This document shows, in pieces, positions 26,759 to 35,068 of a stretch of DNA of 36,354 nt. Origin of the DNA: Deltaproteobacteria bacterium (GTDB taxonomy: Bacteria > Myxococcota_A > Polyangia > JAAYKL01). The DNA lies in NCBI GenBank assembly GCA_030595125.1, contig JAUVDV010000052.1:1-36354 (forward strand), in the 5' to 3' direction. The notes beneath the pieces are model-generated. The model was given only the letters and a program-made list of their open reading frames with translations, was not told where the DNA came from and did no database searches. The position numbers were made by a program, and so were the translations under genes. Every line of letters begins with the position of its first letter. Within the stretch, counting starts at the first letter, position 1.

Positions 26759-27901
26759 TCAGAACAACGAGTGGGACCATAGCTGCTCCAGAAACAGTTC
26801 GTACGGAACGATCTCCACTCCATCTACCCGTCGCGGTTCCGGCTCCCGACAAACAACAATGCGCCGCTCGATGTTGTAGTCTCGCTGCTCCGTGATCGCC
26901 CGCAGCCCTTTGAAATCACGGTCGTGCAACATCCTGGACGACTTGACCTCCACCGCAATTGACTCTCCCAGTACGAAATCAACCTCCGCCCCGTTTTTAT
27001 CCCGCCAGAAGTGGATCGGCTTACTACGAGCGAAGTAATTAGTGTATGCGTTCAGCTCCTGCCAGATGAAGTGCTCGAAAGCTTTTCCATACGCTGGCGT
27101 ATCCACGCCGAGCGACATCCGACCGGTCAGCGCATGCACCACACCGATGTCGAAGAAATAAAACTTTCCGTGAGAGACCGCCTTACGCTTGCCGGTGGTC
27201 TGGAGCGGACGAAGCATTTTACCCACAAGCGTGTCTTCGAGCAGAACGAAGTACTCGCGTACAGTGCGCGCGGGCACCTGGCTGTCTCTCCCTACCCCTT
27301 CGAAGTTGATAAGTTCGCCGCTCCACAAGGCGGCGTGCGCCAGAAAACGCGAGAACCCCTCAATATTGCGGCTCAACGCCTCGGCGTGAATCTCCTCGCG
27401 AAGGTATGTGCCCACATAGCTGCCAAGTTCCTCCAGCGGTTCGTCCGACAACTGCACCGGGGGGAGCATCCCATACGTGAGCGCACGATCCAGATCCAAC
27501 GCAGGCAACTCCACACTCACAAAAGGCGCCAGCAGGCGCGTTCGCGCCCGTCCCGCCATCAACGATGTATGTGTCCGCCTCAGCTTGCGAGCACTGCTCC
27601 CGGTGAGCAAAAAGCGCACCCCTTTCTCCTCGATCATGACGTGAACTTCGTCCATGAGCACCGGCAACTTCTGGATCTCATCAATGACGATCAGGTGGTC
27701 GTCCGGCGACAACGACTCTCGGATAAGCGATGGACGCTGCGACAATCTCAGAAACACGTCCGATTTCAGGAGATCATAAACTCGATGCGGCGGCGCCTGA
27801 TGCCGGATGAAGGCACTCTTTCCGGTTCGGCGTGGACCGAGCAGTAGAATACTGCTTTTCTGCAGCTCCTTGACGATAGGGATAATGCGTTCGATGTACA
27901 T
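26759..27901 (-). CDS. AAA-family ATPase with DUF4143-type C-terminal domain
   Basis: Encodes 380 residues from ATG 27901; a GTG at 27940 would add 13 but falls inside a palindrome. Walker A is GPRRTGKS (22-29) and Walker B is LIVIDE (70-75), followed by LLTGSSARKLR, the sensor-like motif of this family. The C-terminal part contains the DUF4143 region (KFYFFDIGVVHALTG) and a PD-(D/E)xK nuclease-like fold (GAEVDFVLGESIAVEVKSS). Such ATPases are common, often laterally transferred, and of uncertain function; some are proposed to act in defence or DNA processing. There is no ribosome binding site, and a -10-like TACAAA (27914-27909) lies just upstream, so the mRNA may be leaderless. It converges with the 25637-26737 gene across a 21-base gap. 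Confidence 0.9.
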   Translation of the reverse strand: MYIERIIPIVKELQKSSILLLGPRRTGKSAFIRHQAPPHRVYDLLKSDVFLRLSQRPSLIRESLSPDDHLIVIDEIQKLPVLMDEVHVMIEEKGVRFLLTGSSARKLRRTHTSLMAGRARTRLLAPFVSVELPALDLDRALTYGMLPPVQLSDEPLEELGSYVGTYLREEIHAEALSRNIEGFSRFLAHAALWSGELINFEGVGRDSQVPARTVREYFVLLEDTLVGKMLRPLQTTGKRKAVSHGKFYFFDIGVVHALTGRMSLGVDTPAYGKAFEHFIWQELNAYTNYFARSKPIHFWRDKNGAEVDFVLGESIAVEVKSSRMLHDRDFKGLRAITEQRDYNIERRIVVCREPEPRRVDGVEIVPYELFLEQLWSHSLF

Positions 27902-27931
27902 CGATTTATTTGTAGCACAAAACTCTGATTC

Positions 27932-28012
27932 CCGCAACACTGTTGCGGCTTTTACCGTCTTTTCCGTATCTCCATTGCGGGTTTAAGCCATTTTTCCGCA
28001 TCTCTGTTGCGG
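27932..28012. promoter_or_regulatory. Three 17-bp dyads phased at 32 bp
   Basis: Sites at 27932-27948 (CCGCAACACTGTTGCGG), 27964-27980 (CCGTATCTCCATTGCGG) and 27996-28012 (CCGCATCTCTGTTGCGG) start exactly 32 bases apart, about three helical turns. The first is a perfect palindrome around one central base; the others keep the CCGya...TTGCGG outer arms. On the minus strand TTGCGG of the first site would act as the -35 box, 17 bases from TACAAA, for the ATPase gene. The arrangement suggests cooperative operator sites; the regulator is unknown. Confidence 0.55.
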
Positions 28013-28067
28013 ATTTCGGCATACGCCACCGCTTGCACTTTGAATAGCGGGACAACGTAGATAGTCG

Positions 28068-28073
28068 TATAAT
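28068..28073 (+). promoter_or_regulatory. Consensus -10 box upstream of the two-Cys repeat protein
   Basis: TATAAT matches the consensus fully and lies 31 bases before ATG 28099. No -35 box is found at a normal distance; TTGCAC at 28033 is 29 bases away. An activator-dependent promoter or chance are both possible. Confidence 0.35.
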
Positions 28074-28098
28074 TGTAGATGTCACGAGGGAGCGAACC

Positions 28099-28593
28099 AT
28101 GAAAGATAAGGCGCCCGCCATCATCCTCACAGCCCTGGCCCTGCTGGCCCTGTGCTTCGTGATCCACAGCCGTATCGCTGCAGCGTCGTCGTGTGGGCTT
28201 GTCAGGGATTCGGACGAGCGCCATATGTGCTACGCCCTGCAGGACAACTCCACCGGCCAGTGCGGCCTCATCAGGGATTCGGACAAACGCCACTATTGTT
28301 ACGCGATAGTAGACAAGAACACGGGCCAGTGCGGCCTCATCAGGGACAGCGACCTGCGCCACCAGTGCTATGCGGAGATCGACAACTCCTCGGGCCAGTG
28401 CGGCCTCATCAGGGACAGCGACCGTCGGCATTTTTGCTACGCCAGGGCCGACAAGAGCACGGGGCAGTGCGGCCTCATCAGGGAAAGCGATCTGCGCCAT
28501 TACTGCTACGCCCTGATCGACAAGAGCTCCGGACAGTGCGGACTCATCAGGCGAAGCGACCTGCGCAGCCGCTGCTACACCGAAGCCAAATAG
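28099..28593 (+). CDS. Exported protein of six 23-residue two-Cys repeats
   Basis: Encodes 164 residues; GAGGGA (28086-28091) precedes the ATG. Residues 1-30 form a signal peptide (MKDKAPAIILTALALLALCFVIHS, then AAAS). Everything after is six copies of one unit starting at residues 32, 55, 78, 101, 124 and 147. Each reads CGLIRDSDxRHxCYAxxDxSxGQ with small changes; the sixth is shortened to CGLIRRSDLRSRCYTEAK. Each unit has two Cys separated by 11 residues, so 12 Cys could give six internal disulfides in the periplasm or outside. The conserved Arg, Asp, His and Tyr suggest a metal- or ligand-binding repeat, but no named family was recognised. It diverges from the ATPase gene across the phased dyads. 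Confidence 0.85.
   Translation: MKDKAPAIILTALALLALCFVIHSRIAAASSCGLVRDSDERHMCYALQDNSTGQCGLIRDSDKRHYCYAIVDKNTGQCGLIRDSDLRHQCYAEIDNSSGQCGLIRDSDRRHFCYARADKSTGQCGLIRESDLRHYCYALIDKSSGQCGLIRRSDLRSRCYTEAK
28192..28575 (+). repeat. 69-bp tandem coding repeats (six units)
   Basis: Units start at 28192, 28261, 28330, 28399, 28468 and 28537, always 69 bp apart; the last ends early. The block TGCGGCCTCATCAGG is nearly invariant in units two to five. High DNA identity indicates recent expansion or gene conversion. Confidence 0.9.
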
Positions 28594-28606
28594 TTTCCGG
28601 GTTGGG

Positions 28607-28969
28607 TCAGACTTTCGTCTCAGATTTCGTGACCGCCTCGGCCTTTATCCGGTCGAGAAGTTCGGCGAGCACCGGCTTGACATTCTCGCGGATATCCCCG
28701 GCGACAATGATGAACAGCAGATCGTCCCCGGGTTTCAGATGTCCCGCCACGGCCTCCACCACTATCTTCCAGATTCCGGGCCTGGCCTCGTACTCCACCC
28801 TGAGGGCCTCTATCCGATCCCGATCCGGGTGAACCTCGATATCGGTCACCTCCTTGTGATCCGATCTCGACCAGGCGCGCACGACACCGTTGTGAACGAG
28901 GATCATGCCCACATTTTGTGCGAACCCGGGCTCCTTTTTCATACGCGCGATCTCTGCGGTGATATCCAT
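28607..28969 (-). CDS. MoaE-like protein (molybdopterin synthase large subunit family)
   Basis: Encodes 120 residues. The central VGMILVHNGVVRAWSRSDHKEVTDIEV matches the MoaE N-terminal strand and VR-xSR block. GDDLLFIIVAGDIRENVKPVLAELLDRIKAE corresponds to the dimer and active-site region with its Arg and Lys; the C-terminal TKSE takes the place of the usual WKKE. In molybdenum cofactor biosynthesis MoaE, with MoaD, converts the cyclic precursor to molybdopterin. This short version is like stand-alone forms in anaerobic delta-proteobacteria, and no moaD, moaA or other pathway gene is in the window, so a different role is possible. It converges with the repeat-protein gene (13-base gap) and diverges from the transporter gene at 29044. 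Confidence 0.78.
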   Translation of the reverse strand: MDITAEIARMKKEPGFAQNVGMILVHNGVVRAWSRSDHKEVTDIEVHPDRDRIEALRVEYEARPGIWKIVVEAVAGHLKPGDDLLFIIVAGDIRENVKPVLAELLDRIKAEAVTKSETKV

Positions 28970-29043
28970 GCCGTTTTCTTATATGAAAAAAATGAGAATG
29001 GCTAACTGGGAAATCTTGATTAAAATAAGCTAGTATTCCCCCA

Positions 29044-30870
29044 ATGAACGAAGCGCTCACATTTGCGGACCTCGGACCGGATGCCTGGTTCGCCGCAGCT
29101 GTCCTCGTCGCCATCGTTGTCGCGCTGACAAGGGACTGGCTCGGGCCGGACGCCATCATGGGCCTGGGGCTCGCGGCATGCATCGTTGTTCTCCCTTTCC
29201 TCGTGCCGCAGGGGCGCAGCTTCGCGATCGCGGACGCGGTCGCCGGGTTCGGTAACACGGGCGTGCTGACCGTCGCCGCGCTGTTCATCGTGGCTGCGGG
29301 CATCAAGGAGACAGGCGGCATGGGCAGGATCATGCCCATTATGCTCGGCAAGAGCCGCACGGCTGCGCTGACCCTGATCCGCCTGATGGTTCCCACTTCC
29401 TTCGTATCCGCATTCCTCAACAACACGCCGGTGGTGGCCATGTTCACGCCGGTGGTGCGCGAATGGGCCAAACGCAACGACGTGGCCCCGTCCAAGCTCC
29501 TCATCCCCCTGTCCTACGCGTCCATCCTGGGCGGGACCTGCACCCTCATCGGCACCTCCACCAATCTGGTCGTCAGCGGTCTGATGGTCGAGTACGGCCT
29601 GGAACCCATGGGGATGTTCGAAATCACGCGACTCGGCCTGCCCTGGGCGATCATCGGCCTGGTTTTCATGATCACCGTAGGCCACAGGCTGCTGCCGACG
29701 CGAAAAGACATCACTCAGCAACTCGAAGAGGCCAGGCGGGAATACCTGGTAGAGGTGACCGTGGATCCCGGTTGCCCGCTCGCAGGCAAGAGTATCCAGG
29801 CCGCAGGGCTCCGGCATCTGAAGGGTCTTTTCCTGGTGCATATCGAGAGGGACGATCGCATCATCGGGCCGGTCCAGCCGACGGAGGTTCTGGAAGTCGG
29901 AGACAACCTGCTGTTCACCGGTCTGATCTCTACCATAGTGGATCTCAAGGCCATCAAGGGGTTGAGCGCGGTGGATCAGGATCTCGCGGGGAGCCCCATT
30001 TCCGGGAGCGAGATCAGGTTGTTCGAGGCGGTGATCGCCTCCACATCGCCCCTCGTCGGGAGGGGTATCCGGGAGGCGGGTTTCCGTGGGACTTACGAAG
30101 CGGCGGTGATCGCGGTACACCGGGCCGGCCAGCGAATCCGCTCCAAGATCGGGGACATCGTGCTCCGCTCCGGCGACACGATCCTGCTCGAAGCCTCCGA
30201 GAGCTTCGCGGCGAAGTGGTATCACACTCCACACTTCTACCTGGTTTCCCAGGTGGGCGACGTGGGCCGCGTCAAGCACGAGAAGGCGCCCCTCGCAGTA
30301 CTTATTCTCGTGGCGATGATCGCGCTGCCTTCTCTCAATATATTGCCGATGGTCGTATCCGCCTTCCTCGCTGCGGGTCTGTTTGTGGCCTTCAAGATCA
30401 TCTCCCCGGCCGGCGCGAGGCGGGCCCTGGATCTTCAGGTGCTGATAACAATCGCTGCGGCGTTCGGAATCGGGCGCGCCATGGAGGTTACAGGGCTCGC
30501 GCAAGCGGTAGCGGGCACTCTCATCACCTGGGTGTCGCCGTTGGGTCCTGCGGGAGTGCTGGCCGGCGTCCTTCTGGTGACCAGCATCTTCACCGAGATC
30601 ATCACAAACAACGCGGCGGCGGCGCTCGTGTTCCCCATCGCATTCTCCACCGCGCAACAGATGGAGATGAATCCCACACCCTTCCTGATCGGACTGGCGG
30701 TAGCCGCGTCGGCCTCCTTCGCCACGCCGCTCGGTTACCAGACAAACCTCATCGTCTACGGTCCGGGGGGCTACAAATTCAGCGACTTCCTCAAAGTCGG
30801 AGTTCCCATGAACATCCTGATGTTGATCACCACCGTGAGCACCGCCTGTTTCTGGTGGGACCTTTTCTAA
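29044..30870 (+). CDS. SLC13-type permease with two TrkA-C-like domains
   Basis: Encodes 608 residues with about ten hydrophobic helices split by a soluble insert. The N-terminal half has SAFLNNTPVVAMFTPVV and GGTCTLIGTSTNLVVSG, and the C-terminal half FTEIITNNAAAALVFPIAF. These are the paired hairpin signatures of the ion transporter superfamily containing SLC13/DASS and CitT proteins. Two TrkA-C (RCK-C) like domains lie at about 232-300 and 324-386. This layout is common in bacterial sodium-coupled anion transporters; substrates in the family include sulfate, phosphate and dicarboxylates, and the sequence alone does not decide. No ribosome binding site precedes the ATG, so translation may be leaderless or the start may differ. 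Confidence 0.9.
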   Translation: MNEALTFADLGPDAWFAAAVLVAIVVALTRDWLGPDAIMGLGLAACIVVLPFLVPQGRSFAIADAVAGFGNTGVLTVAALFIVAAGIKETGGMGRIMPIMLGKSRTAALTLIRLMVPTSFVSAFLNNTPVVAMFTPVVREWAKRNDVAPSKLLIPLSYASILGGTCTLIGTSTNLVVSGLMVEYGLEPMGMFEITRLGLPWAIIGLVFMITVGHRLLPTRKDITQQLEEARREYLVEVTVDPGCPLAGKSIQAAGLRHLKGLFLVHIERDDRIIGPVQPTEVLEVGDNLLFTGLISTIVDLKAIKGLSAVDQDLAGSPISGSEIRLFEAVIASTSPLVGRGIREAGFRGTYEAAVIAVHRAGQRIRSKIGDIVLRSGDTILLEASESFAAKWYHTPHFYLVSQVGDVGRVKHEKAPLAVLILVAMIALPSLNILPMVVSAFLAAGLFVAFKIISPAGARRALDLQVLITIAAAFGIGRAMEVTGLAQAVAGTLITWVSPLGPAGVLAGVLLVTSIFTEIITNNAAAALVFPIAFSTAQQMEMNPTPFLIGLAVAASASFATPLGYQTNLIVYGPGGYKFSDFLKVGVPMNILMLITTVSTACFWWDLF

Positions 30871-30905
30871 CCGGCGTTCCCGCCTCGATTACTATACTCG
30901 ACTGA

Positions 30906-32456
30906 TCACGAGTGACCTCTGTCCTTGTTAACAAAGGAATAGAAGTGGCTGTACTGGATCAGGATTACGAACAACCACCCCATGAGTCGAGGGGTGCCCT
31001 TCCAGGTCTTTTTCATGCACCTCAAGAAAAGCTTCCGTACATCCTTTCCGTCCTTTGTCATGAGACGCCAGAAGACCTTGATCCCCTTCAACGCCTCCCA
31101 CAGGTCCGCCGACTTGCCTTCGTAGGGCACCGCAAAATACTCGACCTGCGCCATCCACGAGTGAAGCCGCCGCTCGAAAACGACCGGATCGTAGCACTCC
31201 TTAAAGAAGCTCCAGTATCGCGCGAACAGTTCCTCCCGGCTCATCTGCTTTGGGATGATGTTGGTGTTCAGTTGCCACTCTCCTGAAAACCCGTCCTCCC
31301 TGAGCCTGCCTTCTTTCTTCAGCCGTTCGTGCAGCGGCGTGTGACGGGGCGCGTTGAGGAGGCTTATTCCCACAATGGGGCTGCCGGTCTCGTCGAGAAA
31401 GTCCCGCAGGTCGTCGAACACTGTTGCGTCGTCATTGTCGAAACCGACGATGAGCCCGATGAAGGGAACTATCCCGTACCTGGTTATTCGCCTGATCCTC
31501 TCGTTTATGTCGTTGCTCAGATTGATCGGCTTGTTAATCTCTTCCAGACATGCCTTCCTGACAGTCTCCACTCCGAGAAACAACACCGAGAACCTCACGT
31601 CGGCCATCAGCTTGAGCAGCTCATCGTCGTCGCCCACCTTGACGGTGATCTGGGTGGAGAACGAGAGGGGCTTCTCCTGGACCCGGTTCCACTGAAGCAA
31701 CCGTCGCAAGAGCTCCATGGTAAACCGCTTGTTTCCCAGGAAGTTGTCGTCCGAAAAGAACACCCTTTGAGCCCCGGCCGCCTGTGCGCCGGAGATCTCC
31801 TCGAGTATCTGATCTGCCGACTTGGTTCTGTACTTCCGCCCCACATACTGGATCACATCGCAAAATTCGCATCCGTTCGGGCACCCCCGGCTCGTCTGCA
31901 CCGGGAAGTTCAGATAATCACCCTCATCGACCAGTGACCAGTCCGGCGCCGGACTGTCGCCAAGATCGATAAAACTCTCCTGGGTGTAAACCTCATCGGC
32001 CTCGCCGCGCTGCCATTCTTCGAGGAACTTCGGCCACGTGTATTCGGCCTCTCCGATGAAATGATAATCCGCCAGGCCCTCGCATTTGTCGGCTTCCAGC
32101 GTTGCGTAGGCCCCGCCGAGAGCCACTGGTTTACCCCGTTGTCGAAACTCCGAAACCAGATCCCGTACCCTGGTGGTATGCAGGGTGGATCCGGTGATCG
32201 CGACCAGATCGCATTCGAAATCAAGGTCTATTTCGGCAACGTTCTCATCCATCAGGAAGTACTCGACGTTCACACCCCCCGGCGTCAACGCCACCAGGGT
32301 TGCGAGGGCCGAGTTGGGCATCAACGTCCGTTTGCCCAGCATGTCCACCATGCCCTGCATTGACCAGAAGCTCTCCGGATGTTTGGGCGCTACCAGCAGT
32401 ATCTTCTTGCGGGATTCTCCATCGTCACCGAACCGCTTTGATCTCCGAGTCTTCAT
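30906..32456 (-). CDS. B12-binding radical SAM protein with DUF4070-type C terminus
   Basis: Encodes 516 residues from ATG 32456; a TTG at 32465 is an alternative. Residues about 18-150 form a cobalamin-binding Rossmann-like domain (KILLVAPKHPESFWSMQG, LVAITGSTLHTTRV, VALGGAYATLE) without the DxHxxG cobalamin-ligand motif. The radical SAM cluster is Cys192, Cys196 and Cys199 (SRGCPNGCEFCDV), followed by RVFFSDDNFLGN and GVETVRKACLEEINKP. The C-terminal HSWMAQVEYFAV region fits DUF4070. Relatives include the hopanoid 2-methylase HpnP group and other uncharacterised methyltransferases, so a lipid or pigment C-methylation role is possible but not shown. Last gene of the right-hand operon, 21 bases after the phoH-like gene. 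Confidence 0.88.
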   Translation of the reverse strand: MKTRRSKRFGDDGESRKKILLVAPKHPESFWSMQGMVDMLGKRTLMPNSALATLVALTPGGVNVEYFLMDENVAEIDLDFECDLVAITGSTLHTTRVRDLVSEFRQRGKPVALGGAYATLEADKCEGLADYHFIGEAEYTWPKFLEEWQRGEADEVYTQESFIDLGDSPAPDWSLVDEGDYLNFPVQTSRGCPNGCEFCDVIQYVGRKYRTKSADQILEEISGAQAAGAQRVFFSDDNFLGNKRFTMELLRRLLQWNRVQEKPLSFSTQITVKVGDDDELLKLMADVRFSVLFLGVETVRKACLEEINKPINLSNDINERIRRITRYGIVPFIGLIVGFDNDDATVFDDLRDFLDETGSPIVGISLLNAPRHTPLHERLKKEGRLREDGFSGEWQLNTNIIPKQMSREELFARYWSFFKECYDPVVFERRLHSWMAQVEYFAVPYEGKSADLWEALKGIKVFWRLMTKDGKDVRKLFLRCMKKTWKGTPRLMGWLFVILIQYSHFYSFVNKDRGHS

Positions 32457-32477
32457 ATGATGCAACGACCGCAGACC

Positions 32478-33806
32478 CTACAGAAGCTTGGCGGCGCGCT
32501 CGGCAAGCTCGGAGCGCTCTCCCTTGGTAAGAGTAATGTGCCCCGCCACGGAGTCGCCGCGAAAGCGCCTGACCACATGGACGAGCCCATTGTTGGTGGC
32601 GTCCACATACGGGTTGTCGATCTGGTAGGGGTCACCGGTGAGGACGATCTTGGTGTCGTCACCGGCCCTGGTAATGATGGTCTTCACCTCGTGTGGTGTG
32701 AGGTTCTGGGCCTCGTCGATCAGCATGAATTGCCGGGGAATGGATCTCCCCCGGATGTAGGTAAGGGGCTCGATATTGATCATATCCATGAAGAAGAGTT
32801 CGTCACTGGATCGCCCATCCTTTTTGTCCCCGGAGGAGAGACTCAGCAACAACTCCAGGTTGTCGTGGACCGGCTGCATCCAGGGTCGAAGCTTCTCGTT
32901 GATGTCTCCGGGCAAAAAACCGATATCCTTACCCAGCGGGAACACCGGACGAGAGACGAGCATCTTCTGGTACACCTGCTCTTCCACTGATTTCTGTAGC
33001 CCCGCGGCCAGGGCCAGCAGCGTCTTGCCGGTGCCCGCCTGCCCTACCAGGGTGACAAGCTGGACGTTATCGTCGAGGAGGAGCTCGAACGCGAATTGCT
33101 GTTCCTTGTTGCGCGGCCTGATCCCCCACACTGTGGGCCCATTGCCCTTGACCAGCCTCATCTTGCCATCGTTCGGCGGAATCCTGACGATGGCGGATCC
33201 CTGACCGCTGTTGCCCTGAAGCACCGCGAACGAATTGGGAGAAAAAGTCTCACCTTCGTCGAGCTGTGGCGCGAGCACCTCTCCCTTTTCGTACAGCTCG
33301 TCAATAACTGCGTTGTCAACTTTGAGTTCGGCCATGCCGCTGTAAAGCTCGGCGATGTCGGTTCTCTCCACGTCGTAGTCCGCCACCGTCAGGCCCAGGG
33401 CGGCAGCGCGTATCCGAAGGTTGATATCTTTGCTGATGAACACCAGGGGTGTGTCCGCGTCCTTCTCCTGAACCTCGAGCGCCGAAGCAAGGATGCGGTT
33501 ATCGGCGCTATGACTGGAGAGGGCGTATTGGGGAGGAAGATCCCGGGTGGAAAATGCCACCCGAAGGGAACCGCCGTTGGAGTCTGTTATGGGGACACCG
33601 TCCACGAGGCGGCCGCCCGTTCGCAGTTCGTCGAGTATCCGCGAGACCTGACGGGCGTTCCTGCCAAGCTCGGACAGGTCTTTCTTGAAATTATCGACCT
33701 CTTCGATCACGTAGATGGGAATGATGACGTTGTTTTCCTCGAACGACAGCATCGATCTGGGATCGTGGAGCAGCACATTGGTGTCGAGCACAAAGTTCTT
33801 CTTCAT
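32478..33806 (-). CDS. PIN domain - PhoH-family ATPase
   Basis: Encodes 442 residues. ATG 33806 is chosen because it overlaps the preceding stop as ATGA and GAAAGG lies just upstream; an earlier start would add 11 residues. An N-terminal PIN ribonuclease domain (about 1-140: FVLDTNVLLHDP, EEVDNFKKD, SADNRILASAL) keeps the acidic residues needed to bind metal. After a linker comes the PhoH ATPase with Walker A GQAGTGKT (about 258-265) and Walker B MLIDEAQN (about 363-370), plus LTGDPYQID. PIN-PhoH proteins act as RNA helicase-ribonucleases in other bacteria. The overlap with the upstream repeat-protein gene indicates coupled translation. Confidence 0.95.
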   Translation of the reverse strand: MKKNFVLDTNVLLHDPRSMLSFEENNVIIPIYVIEEVDNFKKDLSELGRNARQVSRILDELRTGGRLVDGVPITDSNGGSLRVAFSTRDLPPQYALSSHSADNRILASALEVQEKDADTPLVFISKDINLRIRAAALGLTVADYDVERTDIAELYSGMAELKVDNAVIDELYEKGEVLAPQLDEGETFSPNSFAVLQGNSGQGSAIVRIPPNDGKMRLVKGNGPTVWGIRPRNKEQQFAFELLLDDNVQLVTLVGQAGTGKTLLALAAGLQKSVEEQVYQKMLVSRPVFPLGKDIGFLPGDINEKLRPWMQPVHDNLELLLSLSSGDKKDGRSSDELFFMDMINIEPLTYIRGRSIPRQFMLIDEAQNLTPHEVKTIITRAGDDTKIVLTGDPYQIDNPYVDATNNGLVHVVRRFRGDSVAGHITLTKGERSELAERAAKLL

Positions 33807-35068
33807 TGGGTGCCTTTCTTGGAAATCGAGGGCCAGCACACTCCCGCTTCTTCGAATCTCGTGCGCAACTCGCCTAGATCCTCTTCGATCTGTTCGGATT
33901 CAATGCCCTGCTCCCTGGCCTTCAGCAGGAGAAGAGCAGCCGGTACGGTCTTGCCGCGCCGCAGGAAAGATCTCCCAAGCGGAGCCAGCAACTCGTTGGC
34001 GTCAGCGTCGAGCGCGCTGGCGCGCCGCAGAAATCCGATGGCCTCTCCATGGCGTTCGACCTCGCTGAGCAAGATACCCAACCTGCTGTACAACCTCGCG
34101 GCGTTGCTCCCTTCCCGTATGAACTGCAGACCCAGCCGGTAGAGCTCTTCGGACCATGTGAATCTGCTCTTGGTCTTGAACGCATCCCCCAGGAGCACCA
34201 ATCCCTCCGCGATCAGGTCGAGCTGTTCTTCGTTCAGTTGCTTTGCTACGGGCGTCCTCTGGAGCGCGGCGAGCAATCCCGGCCACGTCTCGAGACAGTG
34301 AATGACCTTTTCCGGACTCCCTTCTTTCTCGCCTTCCCGCGCCTGTTCAATGGCAGAAAGGTCGAGCTGGAACGGCTGTTCGAATGTCCCCACCAGATCC
34401 CTGTGGAGTTTTTGTTTCATCAGGGACTCGAAGGAGCCAAGTTCCATGAAGTTGAAGCCGGCCTCGGAGATAAATCCCACGATGGCCCACGATCCCACTT
34501 CCTCGTCCTGCACCCAGATGAACTGTCTCAACGACAAACCGAACAACGAGGTGAGGAGCACCATGTCGGGCCCGATCACCGAGGTCGCGGTCTCCTCGTC
34601 GAGGGGGGTAGCCACATCTGCAGGTATCTCGTGCTCCTTCAGCAGTAGCGCCTGAACGACTCGGGACCTAAACTCCCCGATGGTCAGCACCTGAAGGAGA
34701 TTGTCCTCGCCGGCGAACTCCACGGTGTTGTTCGCGGCAACCCTCGGATCTCTTGCGAGGCCGCGTATCTGGATTCCGAGGATGAAGGCGTAGGCCAGGA
34801 AGCGGCCACCGAGGATCTCGCAGATAAGTTTGAAGTTGCTGATCTTGTCGCCGAGCTTTTCGAACCATCCGTCGGAGCGGGAATCCCTGAAATAGGTTAC
34901 CGCCCCTGCGCGCTCCAGAAGATCGAGGCAGGCGACCTGGGTGGCCGGAGTGCTGTCGTCGATCAGCAGCTGCGCCACCAGGGGCACAACTTTGCTCGCG
35001 GGTTTGTCCTGGAGGGCGACGAAAGCGGTCTCGCGCTTCCTGTCAGAAGACGAGGCGAGTCTTGCCAC
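33803..35068 (-). CDS. Helical-repeat (TPR-like) protein
   Basis: Encodes 421 residues from GTG 35068, but the frame stays open further up. A strong GGGAGGAG (35104-35097) sits four bases before an in-frame ATC at 35092, which would add SSVEKL and fit the rest well; the GTG has no ribosome binding site. The product is soluble and helical, with TPR-like segments in the last 200 residues (NEEQLDLIAEGLVLLGDAF, RLYSRLGILLSEVERHGEAIGFLRRA, APLGRSFLRRGKTVPAALLLLKA). The first half has helical stretches resembling HEAT-like repeats (VPLVAQLLIDDSTPA, QVACLDLLERAG). No enzyme motif is visible. Probably an adaptor for the co-translated PIN-PhoH protein (inference). Confidence 0.8.
   Translation of the reverse strand: MARLASSSDRKRETAFVALQDKPASKVVPLVAQLLIDDSTPATQVACLDLLERAGAVTYFRDSRSDGWFEKLGDKISNFKLICEILGGRFLAYAFILGIQIRGLARDPRVAANNTVEFAGEDNLLQVLTIGEFRSRVVQALLLKEHEIPADVATPLDEETATSVIGPDMVLLTSLFGLSLRQFIWVQDEEVGSWAIVGFISEAGFNFMELGSFESLMKQKLHRDLVGTFEQPFQLDLSAIEQAREGEKEGSPEKVIHCLETWPGLLAALQRTPVAKQLNEEQLDLIAEGLVLLGDAFKTKSRFTWSEELYRLGLQFIREGSNAARLYSRLGILLSEVERHGEAIGFLRRASALDADANELLAPLGRSFLRRGKTVPAALLLLKAREQGIESEQIEEDLGELRTRFEEAGVCWPSISKKGTQ

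Noticed and set aside
27902-27940. GTG 27940 as start of the ATPase
   Set aside because: The codon lies at the centre of the perfect palindrome, and the extra 13 residues are unlike the usual N terminus of the family.
27932-28031. CRISPR-like 32-bp periodicity
   Set aside because: There are only three units, the conserved part is a 17-bp dyad with about 15-base gaps instead of spacers, and no cas gene is present.
28192-28575. CRISPR array reading of the 69-bp repeats
   Set aside because: The repeats are in frame, code for a regular protein after a signal peptide, and have no unique spacers.
29020-30657. 545-residue minus-strand frame opposite the transporter
   Set aside because: The composition is Arg/His/Gln/Asp-rich without structure, as expected for an antisense shadow, and the plus-strand protein has clear family signatures.
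33096-34142. 348-residue plus-strand frame across the phoH-like and TPR-like genes
   Set aside because: It crosses two well-supported genes on the other strand and shows no motif.
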